Assembly (NCBI GenBank): GCA_964643485.1
Contig: CAZXRA010000269.1
Coordinates: forward strand, 1 to 30,588
Origin: Iamia sp964643485
GTDB taxonomy: Bacteria; Actinomycetota; Acidimicrobiia; Acidimicrobiales; Iamiaceae
Reading direction: 5' to 3'
DNA length: 30,588 bases
Shown: positions 7,872 to 16,117 of the stretch, one piece after another
Layout of the letters: each line of letters begins with the position of its first letter
How positions within the stretch are numbered: position 1 is the first letter of the stretch
Program-made: the position numbers and the translations under genes
Notes under the pieces: generated by a model
What the model was told of the DNA's origin: nothing
The model's input: the letters and a program-made list of their open reading frames with translations, nothing else
Database searches by the model: none

Positions 7872-8288
7872 ATGGAGGTTCTGGCGGTGGAGGCCGTCGG
7901 ACCGGGGACGTTCGGGGGGGCGGCGACGACGGTGCCGCCGTCCACCTCGGCGACGACGACCGAACCGGGCAGCGGGCTGCTGACCGAGGAGCAGGTCGAA
8001 GCCCTCGTGGCCTACGTCCGCGGCCTCCACGGCGAGGAGACCCCGGGCGAGGGCTCGCCACCGGCGCGCTGTGGGGACCTCGAGGCGTCCCCCGGCACCG
8101 TTCCGCCGAGCAGCGATGCCGCCATCCCGCCGAGCACCGAGACCACGATCCCGCCGAGCCCCGACGTCGCCGTCCCGCCGAGCAGCGAGACCACGGCACC
8201 GCCCGCGCCGGCGACGACGGGGCCGCCGGCGATGAGCGAGCCGACGACGACCAGCACCGTGCCCGCGGCGGGGAGAACGGGAGAGTGA
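7872..8288 (+). CDS. Uncertain proline/serine/threonine-rich protein
   Basis: A possible 138-residue protein from ATG 7872, with GGAGG about 15 nt upstream. Residues 15-34 are Thr/Ser/Pro-rich; residues 36-55 form one amphipathic helix (LTEEQVEALVAYVRGL) like the last helix of small cytochromes c, but there is no CxxCH haem site. The second half contains an 8-residue repeat beginning PPS. The composition suggests an exported linker-type region, but no signal peptide or anchor is seen. The frame continues from the sigma fragment upstream, so this may be the tail of a decayed gene rather than a real short one. Low confidence that it is translated. Confidence 0.3.
   Translation: MEVLAVEAVGPGTFGGAATTVPPSTSATTTEPGSGLLTEEQVEALVAYVRGLHGEETPGEGSPPARCGDLEASPGTVPPSSDAAIPPSTETTIPPSPDVAVPPSSETTAPPAPATTGPPAMSEPTTTSTVPAAGRTGE
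8103..8246 (+). repeat. 24-bp tandem repeat (about 6 units)
   Basis: Units start at 8103, 8127, 8151, 8175, 8199 and 8223, each beginning CCGCC and encoding eight residues of the form PP(S/A)-x5. The first four are close to each other; the last two are degenerate. Being in phase with the reading frame, it is a protein repeat, not a CRISPR or origin array. Confidence 0.75.
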
Positions 8289-8318
8289 GAGGCGCCGGCG
8301 GGGGGTAGCCTGACCTTT

Positions 8319-9674
8319 GTGAACGGACGCACAAGGGTCGTGGTGGTGGGCGCCGGCTTCGGGGGCCTGGCCGTGGCCCAGGAGCTGAAGGGCGCTCCGG
8401 TCGACGTCACCCTCGTCGACCGCAACAACTTCCACACCTTCCAGCCCCTGCTGTACCAGGTGGCCACGTCGGGCCTGAACCCGGCCGACGTGGCCTATCC
8501 GGTGCGGGGGATCTTCACCCGCCAGCGCAACGTCGGCTTCCGGCGGGGCACCGTCACCACCGTCGACTGGGAGGACCAGCAGGTCCACCTGGCCGGCGGG
8601 GAGCGCCTGCCCTTCGACCGGCTGGTGGTGGCGGCCGGGGCCACTGTCAACGACTTCGGCATCCCCGGTGTGGCCGAGCACGGGTTCCCCCTCTACGAGC
8701 TGCCCGACGCCGTCCACCTCCGCAACCACATCCTGGGCCGGTTCGAGGCGGCCGACGGCGATCCGGCCGTGATCGACGACGGGGGCCTCACCTTCGTGGT
8801 GGTGGGGGGCGGGCCGACGGGCGTCGAGGTGGCCGGGGCCCTGGCCGAGCTGATCGACAAGGTGCTGCACCGCGACTTCCGGGGCAGCCGGGTCGACGTG
8901 CGTCGGGCCACCGTGATGCTGGTGGAGATGGCCGACGTGCTGCTGACGCCGTTCTCGCCACCGTCCCAGCGCCACGCCCGCACCACCCTGGCCCGCAAGG
9001 GGGTGCAGATCCGTACCGGCGCCTCGGTGGCCGAGGTCGGCCCTACCCGGGTGCGCCTCTCGGACGGCACGGAGATCCCCGCCCACACCCTCGTGTGGGC
9101 GGCGGGGGTGCAGGCCAGCCCTCTGGCCGCCGCCCTCGGGGTGCCCACCACCCGGGGCGGCCGGGTGGTGGTGAGGCCCGACCTGCGCCTGGCTGATCAC
9201 CCCGAGGCCTTCGTCATCGGCGACATGGCCGCCGTCGACGATGGCACCGGCGGCCTCCTGCCCGGCGTGGCCCAGGTGGCCATGCAGTCGGGCCGTCACG
9301 TGGCTCGCCTGGTCGAGCGGGAGGTGGTGGGGGAGGGCGATGCCCATGAGCCGTTCCGCTATGGGGACAAGGGCACCATGGCCACCATCGGCCGGCGCTC
9401 CGCCGTGGCCGAGCTGCCTCGGGGCATCCGCCTGCGGGGCACGGTGGCCTGGGTGGCGTGGCTGGGCCTCCATCTCGTGTACCTGATGGGGTTCCGCAAC
9501 CGGGTCTCGGTGTTCGTCAACTGGGCCTGGAACTACCTCACCTGGGACCGGGGCGCCCGCCTCATCCTCGGCTCCGGCGAGGGCGACGCCGCCCCTCCCC
9601 CCGATCCGGGAGCCGTTACGGCCGGCGTCGACGACCCCCTGCATCGAAAGGTCGATCCACCACCGCATCGGTAG
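8319..9674 (+). CDS. ndh: Type II NADH dehydrogenase
   Basis: A 451-residue non-proton-pumping NADH:quinone oxidoreductase on the inner face of the membrane. The FAD-binding Rossmann motif VVVGAGFGGL is at residues 8-17, followed by LVDRNNFHTFQPLLYQVAT, a signature of NDH-2. The NADH-binding motif VVVGGGPTGVEVAG lies near 160-175, and the FAD/quinone motif FVIGDMA and VAQVAMQSG come later. The C-terminal hydrophobic region (about 390-425, with HLVYLMGFRNR and NWAWNYLTWDR) is the membrane-attachment and quinone-site element typical of actinobacterial Ndh. GTG 8319 is chosen for its position just ahead of the FAD motif. The gene is monocistronic and ends facing the convergent PPOX gene. Confidence 0.95.
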   Translation: MNGRTRVVVVGAGFGGLAVAQELKGAPVDVTLVDRNNFHTFQPLLYQVATSGLNPADVAYPVRGIFTRQRNVGFRRGTVTTVDWEDQQVHLAGGERLPFDRLVVAAGATVNDFGIPGVAEHGFPLYELPDAVHLRNHILGRFEAADGDPAVIDDGGLTFVVVGGGPTGVEVAGALAELIDKVLHRDFRGSRVDVRRATVMLVEMADVLLTPFSPPSQRHARTTLARKGVQIRTGASVAEVGPTRVRLSDGTEIPAHTLVWAAGVQASPLAAALGVPTTRGGRVVVRPDLRLADHPEAFVIGDMAAVDDGTGGLLPGVAQVAMQSGRHVARLVEREVVGEGDAHEPFRYGDKGTMATIGRRSAVAELPRGIRLRGTVAWVAWLGLHLVYLMGFRNRVSVFVNWAWNYLTWDRGARLILGSGEGDAAPPPDPGAVTAGVDDPLHRKVDPPPHR

Positions 9675-9729
9675 CGAACTGACCTTTCGGGGGCGGAGGG
9701 GGGCCGGGGGCGGAAGGGAGGTCGACGAG

Positions 9730-10140
9730 TCAGGCCCGGCCCAGCATCCGGTCGACGCGGATCTCGATGGCCACCCGGTCGTCGCGCTCCTTGGGGGCCC
9801 GGTAGCGCTCGGTGTAGCGGCGCACGGCCTCGGCCACCCGGGCCGGGTCGTCGGTGGCGACGGCCGGGCCCTCCAGGGTCAGCCATCGCCCCCCGTCCAC
9901 CTGGCACACCGCGGCCCGGGAGCCCGGGGCGGCCAGAAGGTTCCGGGCCTTGCGGCTGGGGGCGAAGGTGATCACCCGGGCCAGGCCGGCCTCGACGTCC
10001 CACGTGAACCCGACGGCGACCACGTGGGGCGAGCCGTCGGGGCGCAGCGTGGTGAGGGTGCCCAGGTGGCGCTCGGCCACGAAGGCCAGAGCCTCCGGGT
10101 CGAGGGTCACGGCGGGCTCGCCCACGGGCTTCGACGTCAT
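9730..10140 (-). CDS. PPOX-type split-barrel protein (pyridoxamine oxidase / F420-dependent family)
   Basis: A 136-residue split beta-barrel protein. The family opening is seen as ERHLGTLTTLRPDGSPHVVAVGF (residues about 23-45): a strand, a turn with R-P-D-G-S-P, and a second strand. The cofactor-phosphate site is probably in SRKARNLLAAPG, where an Arg-Lys follows a strand, and the R-WLTLEG strand comes next. Such proteins bind FMN, F420 or haem; small actinobacterial ones of this length are often F420-dependent (family knowledge, not shown here). ATG 10140 overlaps the permease stop by 4 bp (ATGA), so it is the third gene of the ABC-transporter operon, an unusual partner. Confidence 0.85.
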   Translation of the reverse strand: MTSKPVGEPAVTLDPEALAFVAERHLGTLTTLRPDGSPHVVAVGFTWDVEAGLARVITFAPSRKARNLLAAPGSRAAVCQVDGGRWLTLEGPAVATDDPARVAEAVRRYTERYRAPKERDDRVAIEIRVDRMLGRA

Positions 10141-12704
10141 TCGACCGTCACCGCCTCCAGCACGTTGAGGCGGGCCGCCCGCCAAGCCGGGATGAGCGAG
10201 GCGGCCACCCCGATGACGACGGCCAGGATCAGCACCCCGACGACGAACGACGGCGACACCGAGATGCGGAGGGTGCCCAGCTCGCCTCGTTGGGTCCGCA
10301 CGATGGCCACGCCCCCGGCGATGCCGATGACCAGGCCCGTCACCGTGCCCAGCAGGGTGAGGATGATCGACTCGCCGCAGATGGCCCAGGCCATCTGGCT
10401 CCGGGTGGCCCCGACGGCCCGCAGGAGCCCGATCTCCCGGGTGCGCTCGAAGACCGATAGGGCGAGGGTGATGGTGACGCCCAGGGCCCCGATGATCAGA
10501 GCCAGGCCGAGGAGGGCGAAGAAGATGGCCAGGGTGAAGGCGAGCTGGCTGTTGTTGGCGTCCTTGATCTGGTCCACGTCCCGCACGGCCAGCCCCGGGA
10601 TGTCGGCCGTCTCCGCCTCGGCGGCGACGCGCAGGTCCTCCACGGAGACGCCGTCGGCCGCGGTGATGTCGATGCGATTGACGAACTGGGCCAGGTCGGG
10701 GAACCGCTCCCGGAACACCTGCTCGGAGAACAGGAACCGCCCGTCGCTGTTCTGGGCGACGATGCCCCCCGATTCGTAGACGGCACCGACCGTGACCGTC
10801 GTCGGCTGGCCGTCGGGGTAGGTGACCGGGATCTCGGTGCCGATGTCCCAGCCCTCCTCCTCGGCGGTGCGGTCATCGATGGCGATCTGCTCCGGGGTGA
10901 GGGCGGCCAGGTCGCCCTGCACCTCGCCCAGGTCGTAGACGTCCAGGACATCGGGGAAGCGGACGGCGTAGATCGGACGGACGTCGCCGTCGATCTGGAC
11001 GATGCCGCGCTGGACGCCGGTGACGGCGCCGACCTCGGGCTGCTCGGCCAGGTTGTCGACCGTCTCGGGCCGCAGGGTGGGGAGGGCGAACCCGGAGCCG
11101 ATGACCTCGATGTCGCCCAGGAAGTACTCGTCGGTGGCGGCGTTGATCGACTTCCCGAACGACAGGGCGAACACGGCGATGAAGGTGATGAGCGTGACCG
11201 AGAGCATCAGGGCAGCGGCGGTGCCGGCCGAGCGCTTGGGGTTGCGCCGGGCGTTGTCGCGGCCCAGCGCCCCCGGCACCCCGAACGGACGAAGGGGCAG
11301 GCCGAGGAAGCCGGTGAGTGGGGGGACGATGAACGGGCCCAGCACCACCACGGCGGTGAAGACGACGACGGTGCCCAGGGCGGCTTGGAGGATGGCGTCG
11401 TTGCCACTGCCGGTCGCTCCGGTGACGAGGAGGGCGATGCCGCCGAGCAGGAAGGCCAGGCCGATGGCCAGCCGCACCGGCGAGTGGCGGGGGTCATCGG
11501 TCGACGACTCGCGGAGGGCGGCCAGGGGGGCCACCCGGCTGGCCCGCCAGGCGGGGACGAGGGCGCACAGCACGGCCAGCACCGTGCCCACGACCAGCGA
11601 CACGACGATCGTCCGAGGGGCGATGACGGGCAGGGCCCCGGCCTCGCCCAGGCCGGTGGTGGCGAGGAGGGTCTGGAGCAGCACGGCCAGGCCGATGCCC
11701 CCCAGCAGGCCCAGGATCGAGGCGAAGAACCCGATGACGGCCGACTCGGCCATGACCGACGACAGGATCTGGCGACGCGACGATCCGAGGGAGCGGAGCA
11801 GGGCCAGCTCCCGGACCCGTTGGCCGATGATGATGCCGAAGGTGTTGTAGATCAGGAAGCCGCCGGCGAGGAGGGCGATGGCGGCGAAGGCGTTGAGCAC
11901 GACGCGGAAGGCGTTGACGAAGGCCCCGATGGACTCCTCCTGTTCCTCGGCGCTCTCCGCCGCGGTGATCACCTCCATCCCCTCGGGGAGCTCGTCTCCG
12001 ATGTGGCGGACGATCTCGGTCTCGGTGATGCCGGGCTCGGCCACGACGGAGACGCTCTGGACCTTGCCGTCGAGGGTGAAGTTCTCCAGCGCGGCCTGCG
12101 TCTCCATCATCACGAAGCTGGCCCCGCCCAGGTTGCCCGAGTCGCCGAACTTGATGATGCCCACCAGCTCGAGGTCGATCAGGCCCTTGATGGACTGGAG
12201 AGAGATCCGGTCGCCGATCCGGAAGTTGCCGGCGTCGGCGGTGAGGGAGTCGACCACGGCCTCGGTGGGGCCGGCCGGGGCCCGGCCTTCCTCCACGGTG
12301 AAGATGTCGATGTTCGGGTTGCCCGTCCAGTTGGTGGCGAAGGCGGGGGCGCCGGTGTTGCTGACGGGGTCGCCGGACTGGTCGAGCACGGTGCCGGGGA
12401 GGAAGACGACGGGCTGGGCGTCGGCGACGCCGTCGACCTGCTTGACCTGGTCGGCCAGGGCTGGGTCGATGTCGGGCCGTTGGGTGCCGCCGTCGATGGC
12501 CTGGGCCTCGTAGGGGGCCTCGGCCCGGACCACGGCGTCGATGCCCTTGGTGGCCTCGGTGAAGATGGTGTCGAACGACGCCGCCACCGTGTCGGTGAGG
12601 ACGAAGGTGCCGGCCATGAAGCCCACGCCCAGGGCGATGGCGACGGCGGTGAACAGGGCGCGGAACTTGTGGCCGAGCAGGTTCTTCAGGGCGACCTTGA
12701 ACAC
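10137..12704 (-). CDS. ABC transporter permease with two FtsX domains
   Basis: An 855-residue membrane protein of the MacB/FtsX/LolE type. Order: an N-terminal transmembrane helix (residues about 13-35, FRALFTAVAIALGVGFMAG), a periplasm-like MacB-PCD domain, three helices forming the first FtsX domain (about 268-390), further hydrophobic helices, a second N-terminal helix (ALMLSVTLITFIAVFALS), a second outer domain, and a second FtsX domain ending VAASLIPAWRAARLNVLEAV. Both FtsX copies carry the R-E-(L/I)-(A/G)-LLR-(S/A)-(L/V)-G motif after a helix, which contacts the ATPase. GTG 12704 starts 3 nt after the ATPase stop. Such proteins work in mechanotransmission, lipoprotein or peptide extrusion; the substrate here is unknown. 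Confidence 0.94.
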   Translation of the reverse strand: MFKVALKNLLGHKFRALFTAVAIALGVGFMAGTFVLTDTVAASFDTIFTEATKGIDAVVRAEAPYEAQAIDGGTQRPDIDPALADQVKQVDGVADAQPVVFLPGTVLDQSGDPVSNTGAPAFATNWTGNPNIDIFTVEEGRAPAGPTEAVVDSLTADAGNFRIGDRISLQSIKGLIDLELVGIIKFGDSGNLGGASFVMMETQAALENFTLDGKVQSVSVVAEPGITETEIVRHIGDELPEGMEVITAAESAEEQEESIGAFVNAFRVVLNAFAAIALLAGGFLIYNTFGIIIGQRVRELALLRSLGSSRRQILSSVMAESAVIGFFASILGLLGGIGLAVLLQTLLATTGLGEAGALPVIAPRTIVVSLVVGTVLAVLCALVPAWRASRVAPLAALRESSTDDPRHSPVRLAIGLAFLLGGIALLVTGATGSGNDAILQAALGTVVVFTAVVVLGPFIVPPLTGFLGLPLRPFGVPGALGRDNARRNPKRSAGTAAALMLSVTLITFIAVFALSFGKSINAATDEYFLGDIEVIGSGFALPTLRPETVDNLAEQPEVGAVTGVQRGIVQIDGDVRPIYAVRFPDVLDVYDLGEVQGDLAALTPEQIAIDDRTAEEEGWDIGTEIPVTYPDGQPTTVTVGAVYESGGIVAQNSDGRFLFSEQVFRERFPDLAQFVNRIDITAADGVSVEDLRVAAEAETADIPGLAVRDVDQIKDANNSQLAFTLAIFFALLGLALIIGALGVTITLALSVFERTREIGLLRAVGATRSQMAWAICGESIILTLLGTVTGLVIGIAGGVAIVRTQRGELGTLRISVSPSFVVGVLILAVVIGVAASLIPAWRAARLNVLEAVTVE

Positions 12705-12707
12705 GGG

Positions 12708-13451
12708 TCAGCCCCCGATCGACTTGAGGTGGTCGAGCACACCCTCCTCGGTGGGGTCCCGCATCTCGTCGACGATGCGCCCGTCGTTGAGGAACAGCAC
12801 CCGGTCGGCGTAGGCGGCGGCCGAGGGCTCGTGGGTGACCATCACGATGGTCTGCCCGGTGTCGCTCACCGCGGATCGCATGAAGCCGAGGATCTCGGAG
12901 CTGGCCTTGGAGTCGAGGTTGCCGGTGGGCTCGTCGGCGAAGACGATCTCGGGCCGCTGGGCCAGGGCCCGGGCCACGGCCACGCGCTGCTGTTGCCCGC
13001 CCGACAGCTCGCTGGGGCGGTGGCTGAGGCGATCGCCCAGGCTCACGGTGGCCACGACGTGGTCGACCCAAGCCTGATCGGGGTTCTTGCCGCCGAGCAG
13101 GGCGGGGAGGGTGATGTTCTCCTTGGCCGTCAGGGTGGGGATCAGGTTGAAGGTCTGGAAGACGAAGCCGATCCGCTCCCGGCGGAGGAGGGTGAGATCC
13201 TTGTCGTTGAGGGTCGACAGGTCGGTGTCGCCGATCAGGATGCGGCCCGAGGTGAGGGTGTCGAGCCCGGCCAGGCAGTGCATGAGAGTGGACTTGCCCG
13301 ATCCGGAGGGGCCCATGATGGCGGTGAAGCGGCCCCCTTCGACGGCCACGTCGACCTCGGCCAGAGCGAGGACGGCCGTCTCGCCCCGCCCGTAGTACTT
13401 GGTGGCCTGCTCGGCCCGGGCCACGACAGTGGGCGCGGCGACGTTCGACAT
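12708..13451 (-). CDS. ABC transporter ATP-binding protein (MacB/LolD type)
   Basis: A 247-residue nucleotide-binding subunit. Motifs: Walker A GPSGSGKS (47-54), Q-loop FVFQTFNLIPTLT, signature LSGGQQQRVAVARAL (149-163), Walker B with catalytic glutamate IVFADEPTGNLD (E174), and switch histidine H207 in VMVTHE. The 'F-N-L-I-P-T-L-T-A-x-E-N' Q-loop and 'EPTGNLD' are typical of the MacB/LolD group that pairs with FtsX-like permeases, agreeing with the next gene. ATG 13451 is chosen; a longer frame to 13523 contains a Pro/Ser-rich stretch without family similarity. A GAGG is 7 nt upstream. First gene of a three-gene operon. Confidence 0.95.
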   Translation of the reverse strand: MSNVAAPTVVARAEQATKYYGRGETAVLALAEVDVAVEGGRFTAIMGPSGSGKSTLMHCLAGLDTLTSGRILIGDTDLSTLNDKDLTLLRRERIGFVFQTFNLIPTLTAKENITLPALLGGKNPDQAWVDHVVATVSLGDRLSHRPSELSGGQQQRVAVARALAQRPEIVFADEPTGNLDSKASSEILGFMRSAVSDTGQTIVMVTHEPSAAAYADRVLFLNDGRIVDEMRDPTEEGVLDHLKSIGG

Positions 13452-13557
13452 GGGGGAACCTCGGGGGAGGGAGAGCGGGGACGGCGGCGCTGACGCCTCG
13501 GTGCCGGTCCGCACCCTACCCAACCTCCTCGCCGTTCCCGGGCGGGTAGGAGGGGGA

Positions 13558-15945
13558 TCAGCTGGCGGGGTAGTCCGACCGCGAGAACACGTACTCGGCC
13601 AGTACGGCGGCTGTCGCCGGACCGGCAGCGAGCGTGCTCACCTCGGACGGGGTGGGGGCCCGGCGCATCATCTGGGTGATGACCACGGCGATCTCCACCG
13701 TCTTGGACTGGCGGCGGGCGAACTCTCCCGATGCGGAGAACTCCACGAGCACCCGGCCCCGGGAGCGGCGCCCGGAGGCCAGCTCGGACCGCCAGAACTG
13801 CATCCCGGCGGCGTCGGCCGGCCGGCCCAGCACGTTGCGGTAGAGCCGGTCGACGAACTGGGCGTCGGAGAGCGACCCGTAGCGATCGGTGAGCTCGGTG
13901 GAGGCGGCGAAGTAGGTGCTGATCCACGTGAGGGACAGCCCGGCCCGCTTCCGTCGCGTCCAGTACTCGAGGCCGGAACGGTCGGGGACCCGCTGGAAGG
14001 CGGCGAGGTAGAGGCGGACGATGGGGTCGACGTGGACGCGGTTGTCGGTGGTGGCCCGCAGGCTCGTGACCAGGTCGGCCCGGACGTGCGAGCCGAGCAC
14101 GAAGCGACGGGTCCAGGAGAGGGTCTCGCCGGCCGTGGGCGGTCGGCCCAGGAACTCCCGATACTGGCGCTCGATCAGGCGGCCCATGCTGGTGAACGGG
14201 GCCGAGGTCCCGGCGAAGAGGCGGAGCGACCCGCGGCCGTACACGTTGTCGAGCCCGGGGGCGCCGCGGTCCTGGGTGGCGCTGCGCATGTAGGCGGCGA
14301 GCCCGGCCGGGGTGGACGCCAGGCCGGCGCTCAGGGCGAGGGCGGCGGCCCCGGCGACGACGGGGGTCGAGGCGCTGGTGCCGTTGAAGCATCGGGGGGC
14401 GTAGGCGGTGCTGGCCACGCACGAGGGGGCCGACATGTCGGGCTTGGTCCGCCCGTCGTTGGTCGGCCCGTGGGAGCTGTAGGAGGCGATGGTGCCCCCG
14501 GTGGGGGGGTCGATGGCCCCGATGGCCAGCATGCCGGGGTTGGAGGAGTCGACCATCGGCGCCGCCGCCGCGTACGGGTTGGACCAGTGCTCCAGGCCCG
14601 CTCCGTTCACCATGAGCTCGAGCTGGTCGCCGGCGGTGCCGTTGCCGGCGTGGTAGCGGTAGACGGCGATGCCCACCTCGCGCCCGACGGCGCAGCGGAT
14701 GTTGTTGAAGCGTTCGATGGGCGGAGCGCCGGCCCGCTGGCTGTCGACGCTGTCGCCCAGGGGGGTCGGTGGGTCGGTCCGGGTGTCGTAGAGGACGACG
14801 TCGTAGTCGGTGCGGTTGCTGCCCCAGTCGTTCCAGCGGAGGCCGTTGAAGTACCAGCAGAGGCTGGTCATCATCTCGTCGCCGGAGGCGAACTCGAGCC
14901 AGCCGTCGTTGTCGGCGTCGGTCCATGTGCCTCGCCAGTAGGAGCCGGAGCGGGTGGCGGAGCCGCCGCTGTTGCCGGCCGAGTTGAGGTAGACCATCCC
15001 CTTGCGGACGGCGTCGTCGATGACGCTGGCCAGGCCGCCGGTGCCGTTGCCGGGCCCGTCGTACTCGGCGGTCTGCGAGCGGGTGACGATCTGGACGCCC
15101 TGGCTGTGGAAGTAGTTGATGGCGGCCTGGAAGTCGGCGGTGGTGTAGGCGTCGGCCAGGTAGATCTGGGCGTCGGGGGCCATCTCGTGGACGATCTCGG
15201 CCACGGCCACGCCGTGCACGGAGCGGCCGGACCAGACCTCGCAGGTGGTGCCGGCCCGGCGGCAGAACGTCCCGGCCGGGCCGCCGCCGAGGTCGCCGGA
15301 GAGGGTCGACAGGTACCACGTGGTGGCGTCGAAGGTGTCGATGATCCCGACCTTGGCGCCAGCGCCCCGGAGGCCGACGGCGTGCCAGTCGTCGGCGTTG
15401 GTGAGGCCGACCTGGGCCCCGGGCGTCACCTGCTCGGGGGAGCCAGCGGTGGGGTGGACGTCGGCGGGGGCGGCCACGGTCGGGGTGGTGACGTAGGTGA
15501 CGTGGGGGGCGGCCTCGATGGCGCCGACGGCGCCGGCCGGCACCGTGGCCTCGATGGCGAGGTCGCCGGCGGGCCCGTGGACCTGCCCGCCGGCATGGGT
15601 GGCGGCGGCCTCGGCCGCGGCCCGGTCACCGTCGTGGTTGATCTCGACGACCACCGTCTCGGCCGATCGGCTCCGCGACGTCCGGCTCAGCTCGGAGTTG
15701 GTCGGCCCTCCTTCGGGGGGGCGAGCCGGCGGGGGGGCGTCGAGATCTTGGGCCGTGCCCGTCACGCCGCTGGCGTCCGGCACGGCGGGCTCGAGCGCTG
15801 TCTCGCCTCCCGCCGCCCCAGCCCCGGGGGACGGCGGGAGGGCACTGACGACGGCCGCCCCGCCTGTCGTCAGTGTTGTGAAGGTCATTGCGGACGCGAC
15901 GAAGCAGGCCGCGACTGCCCCGCGGGCACCACCCATGTTCCTCAC
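13558..15945 (-). CDS. Secreted subtilisin-like serine protease with DUF4214 repeats
   Basis: A 795-residue exported S8-family protease. A signal-like N-terminus (residues about 8-35, hydrophobic AVAACFVASAMTFTTL) is followed by a Pro/Ala-rich pro-region. Catalytic residues are D203 (GIIDTFD), H244 (SVHGVAVAEIV), the oxyanion Asn N325 (NSAGNSGG) and S524 (FNGTSASTP). A ~150-residue insertion with a calcium-loop-like DADNDG sits between N325 and S524. The C-terminal ~210 residues hold DUF4214-type repeats (RQYREFLGR, LYLAAFQRVPDRSGLEYW, LYRNVLGRPADAAGMQFW), often found at the end of secreted actinobacterial proteins, perhaps for attachment. GTG 15945 gives the longest signal region; ATG 15936 is an alternative. 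Not linked to the ABC operon by overlap. Confidence 0.93.
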   Translation of the reverse strand: MRNMGGARGAVAACFVASAMTFTTLTTGGAAVVSALPPSPGAGAAGGETALEPAVPDASGVTGTAQDLDAPPPARPPEGGPTNSELSRTSRSRSAETVVVEINHDGDRAAAEAAATHAGGQVHGPAGDLAIEATVPAGAVGAIEAAPHVTYVTTPTVAAPADVHPTAGSPEQVTPGAQVGLTNADDWHAVGLRGAGAKVGIIDTFDATTWYLSTLSGDLGGGPAGTFCRRAGTTCEVWSGRSVHGVAVAEIVHEMAPDAQIYLADAYTTADFQAAINYFHSQGVQIVTRSQTAEYDGPGNGTGGLASVIDDAVRKGMVYLNSAGNSGGSATRSGSYWRGTWTDADNDGWLEFASGDEMMTSLCWYFNGLRWNDWGSNRTDYDVVLYDTRTDPPTPLGDSVDSQRAGAPPIERFNNIRCAVGREVGIAVYRYHAGNGTAGDQLELMVNGAGLEHWSNPYAAAAPMVDSSNPGMLAIGAIDPPTGGTIASYSSHGPTNDGRTKPDMSAPSCVASTAYAPRCFNGTSASTPVVAGAAALALSAGLASTPAGLAAYMRSATQDRGAPGLDNVYGRGSLRLFAGTSAPFTSMGRLIERQYREFLGRPPTAGETLSWTRRFVLGSHVRADLVTSLRATTDNRVHVDPIVRLYLAAFQRVPDRSGLEYWTRRKRAGLSLTWISTYFAASTELTDRYGSLSDAQFVDRLYRNVLGRPADAAGMQFWRSELASGRRSRGRVLVEFSASGEFARRQSKTVEIAVVITQMMRRAPTPSEVSTLAAGPATAAVLAEYVFSRSDYPAS

Positions 15946-16079
15946 CTGATTCCCAGCCGGCTGCCTTGCGCAACCTGCGCGAATCGTACTCCTGGGGTGG
16001 GTGTGAAGTCACTAGGTGGGAGACAAAAATCTTGACGTCCAACTTGATGTCAAACCGCTATGCAACCCGCGTGAGTGGT

Positions 16080-16100
16080 ACGACGAGGTGGCCTCGTTGT
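16080..16100 (-). terminator. Hairpin after the sigma/anti-sigma pair
   Basis: A 9-bp stem (one G-T wobble) with a 3-nt TGG loop, 17 nt beyond the stop of the META-domain gene and upstream of the protease gene, so suited to ending the sigma operon transcript. No T-run follows on the minus strand. Confidence 0.45.
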
Positions 16101-16117
16101 CGATCAGCGCCGGTCGG

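Noticed and set aside
8103..8246. Possible CRISPR-like or origin repeat array
   Set aside because: Units are 24 bp without spacers, in phase with a reading frame and degenerate at codon level, so it is a protein repeat.
9675..9729. Terminator between convergent ndh and the PPOX gene
   Set aside because: Only short imperfect arms (GACCT/AGGTC) within a G-rich run; no defensible hairpin.
13399..16035. An 878-codon plus-strand open frame opposite the ABC ATPase and protease
   Set aside because: Gly/Gln/Val-rich with no motif; it mirrors minus-strand genes with clear catalytic residues. Similar mirrored frames (690-1682 minus, 11385-13493 plus, 22672-24249 minus, 26885-29047 minus) are rejected for the same reason: high GC keeps opposite frames open.
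16032..16053. TTGAC-N12-GTCAA upstream of the protease gene as an operator, with TTGACA as a -35 box
   Set aside because: Arms are only 5 bp, and no convincing -10 hexamer occurs at 16-18 bp on the minus strand; too weak to call.
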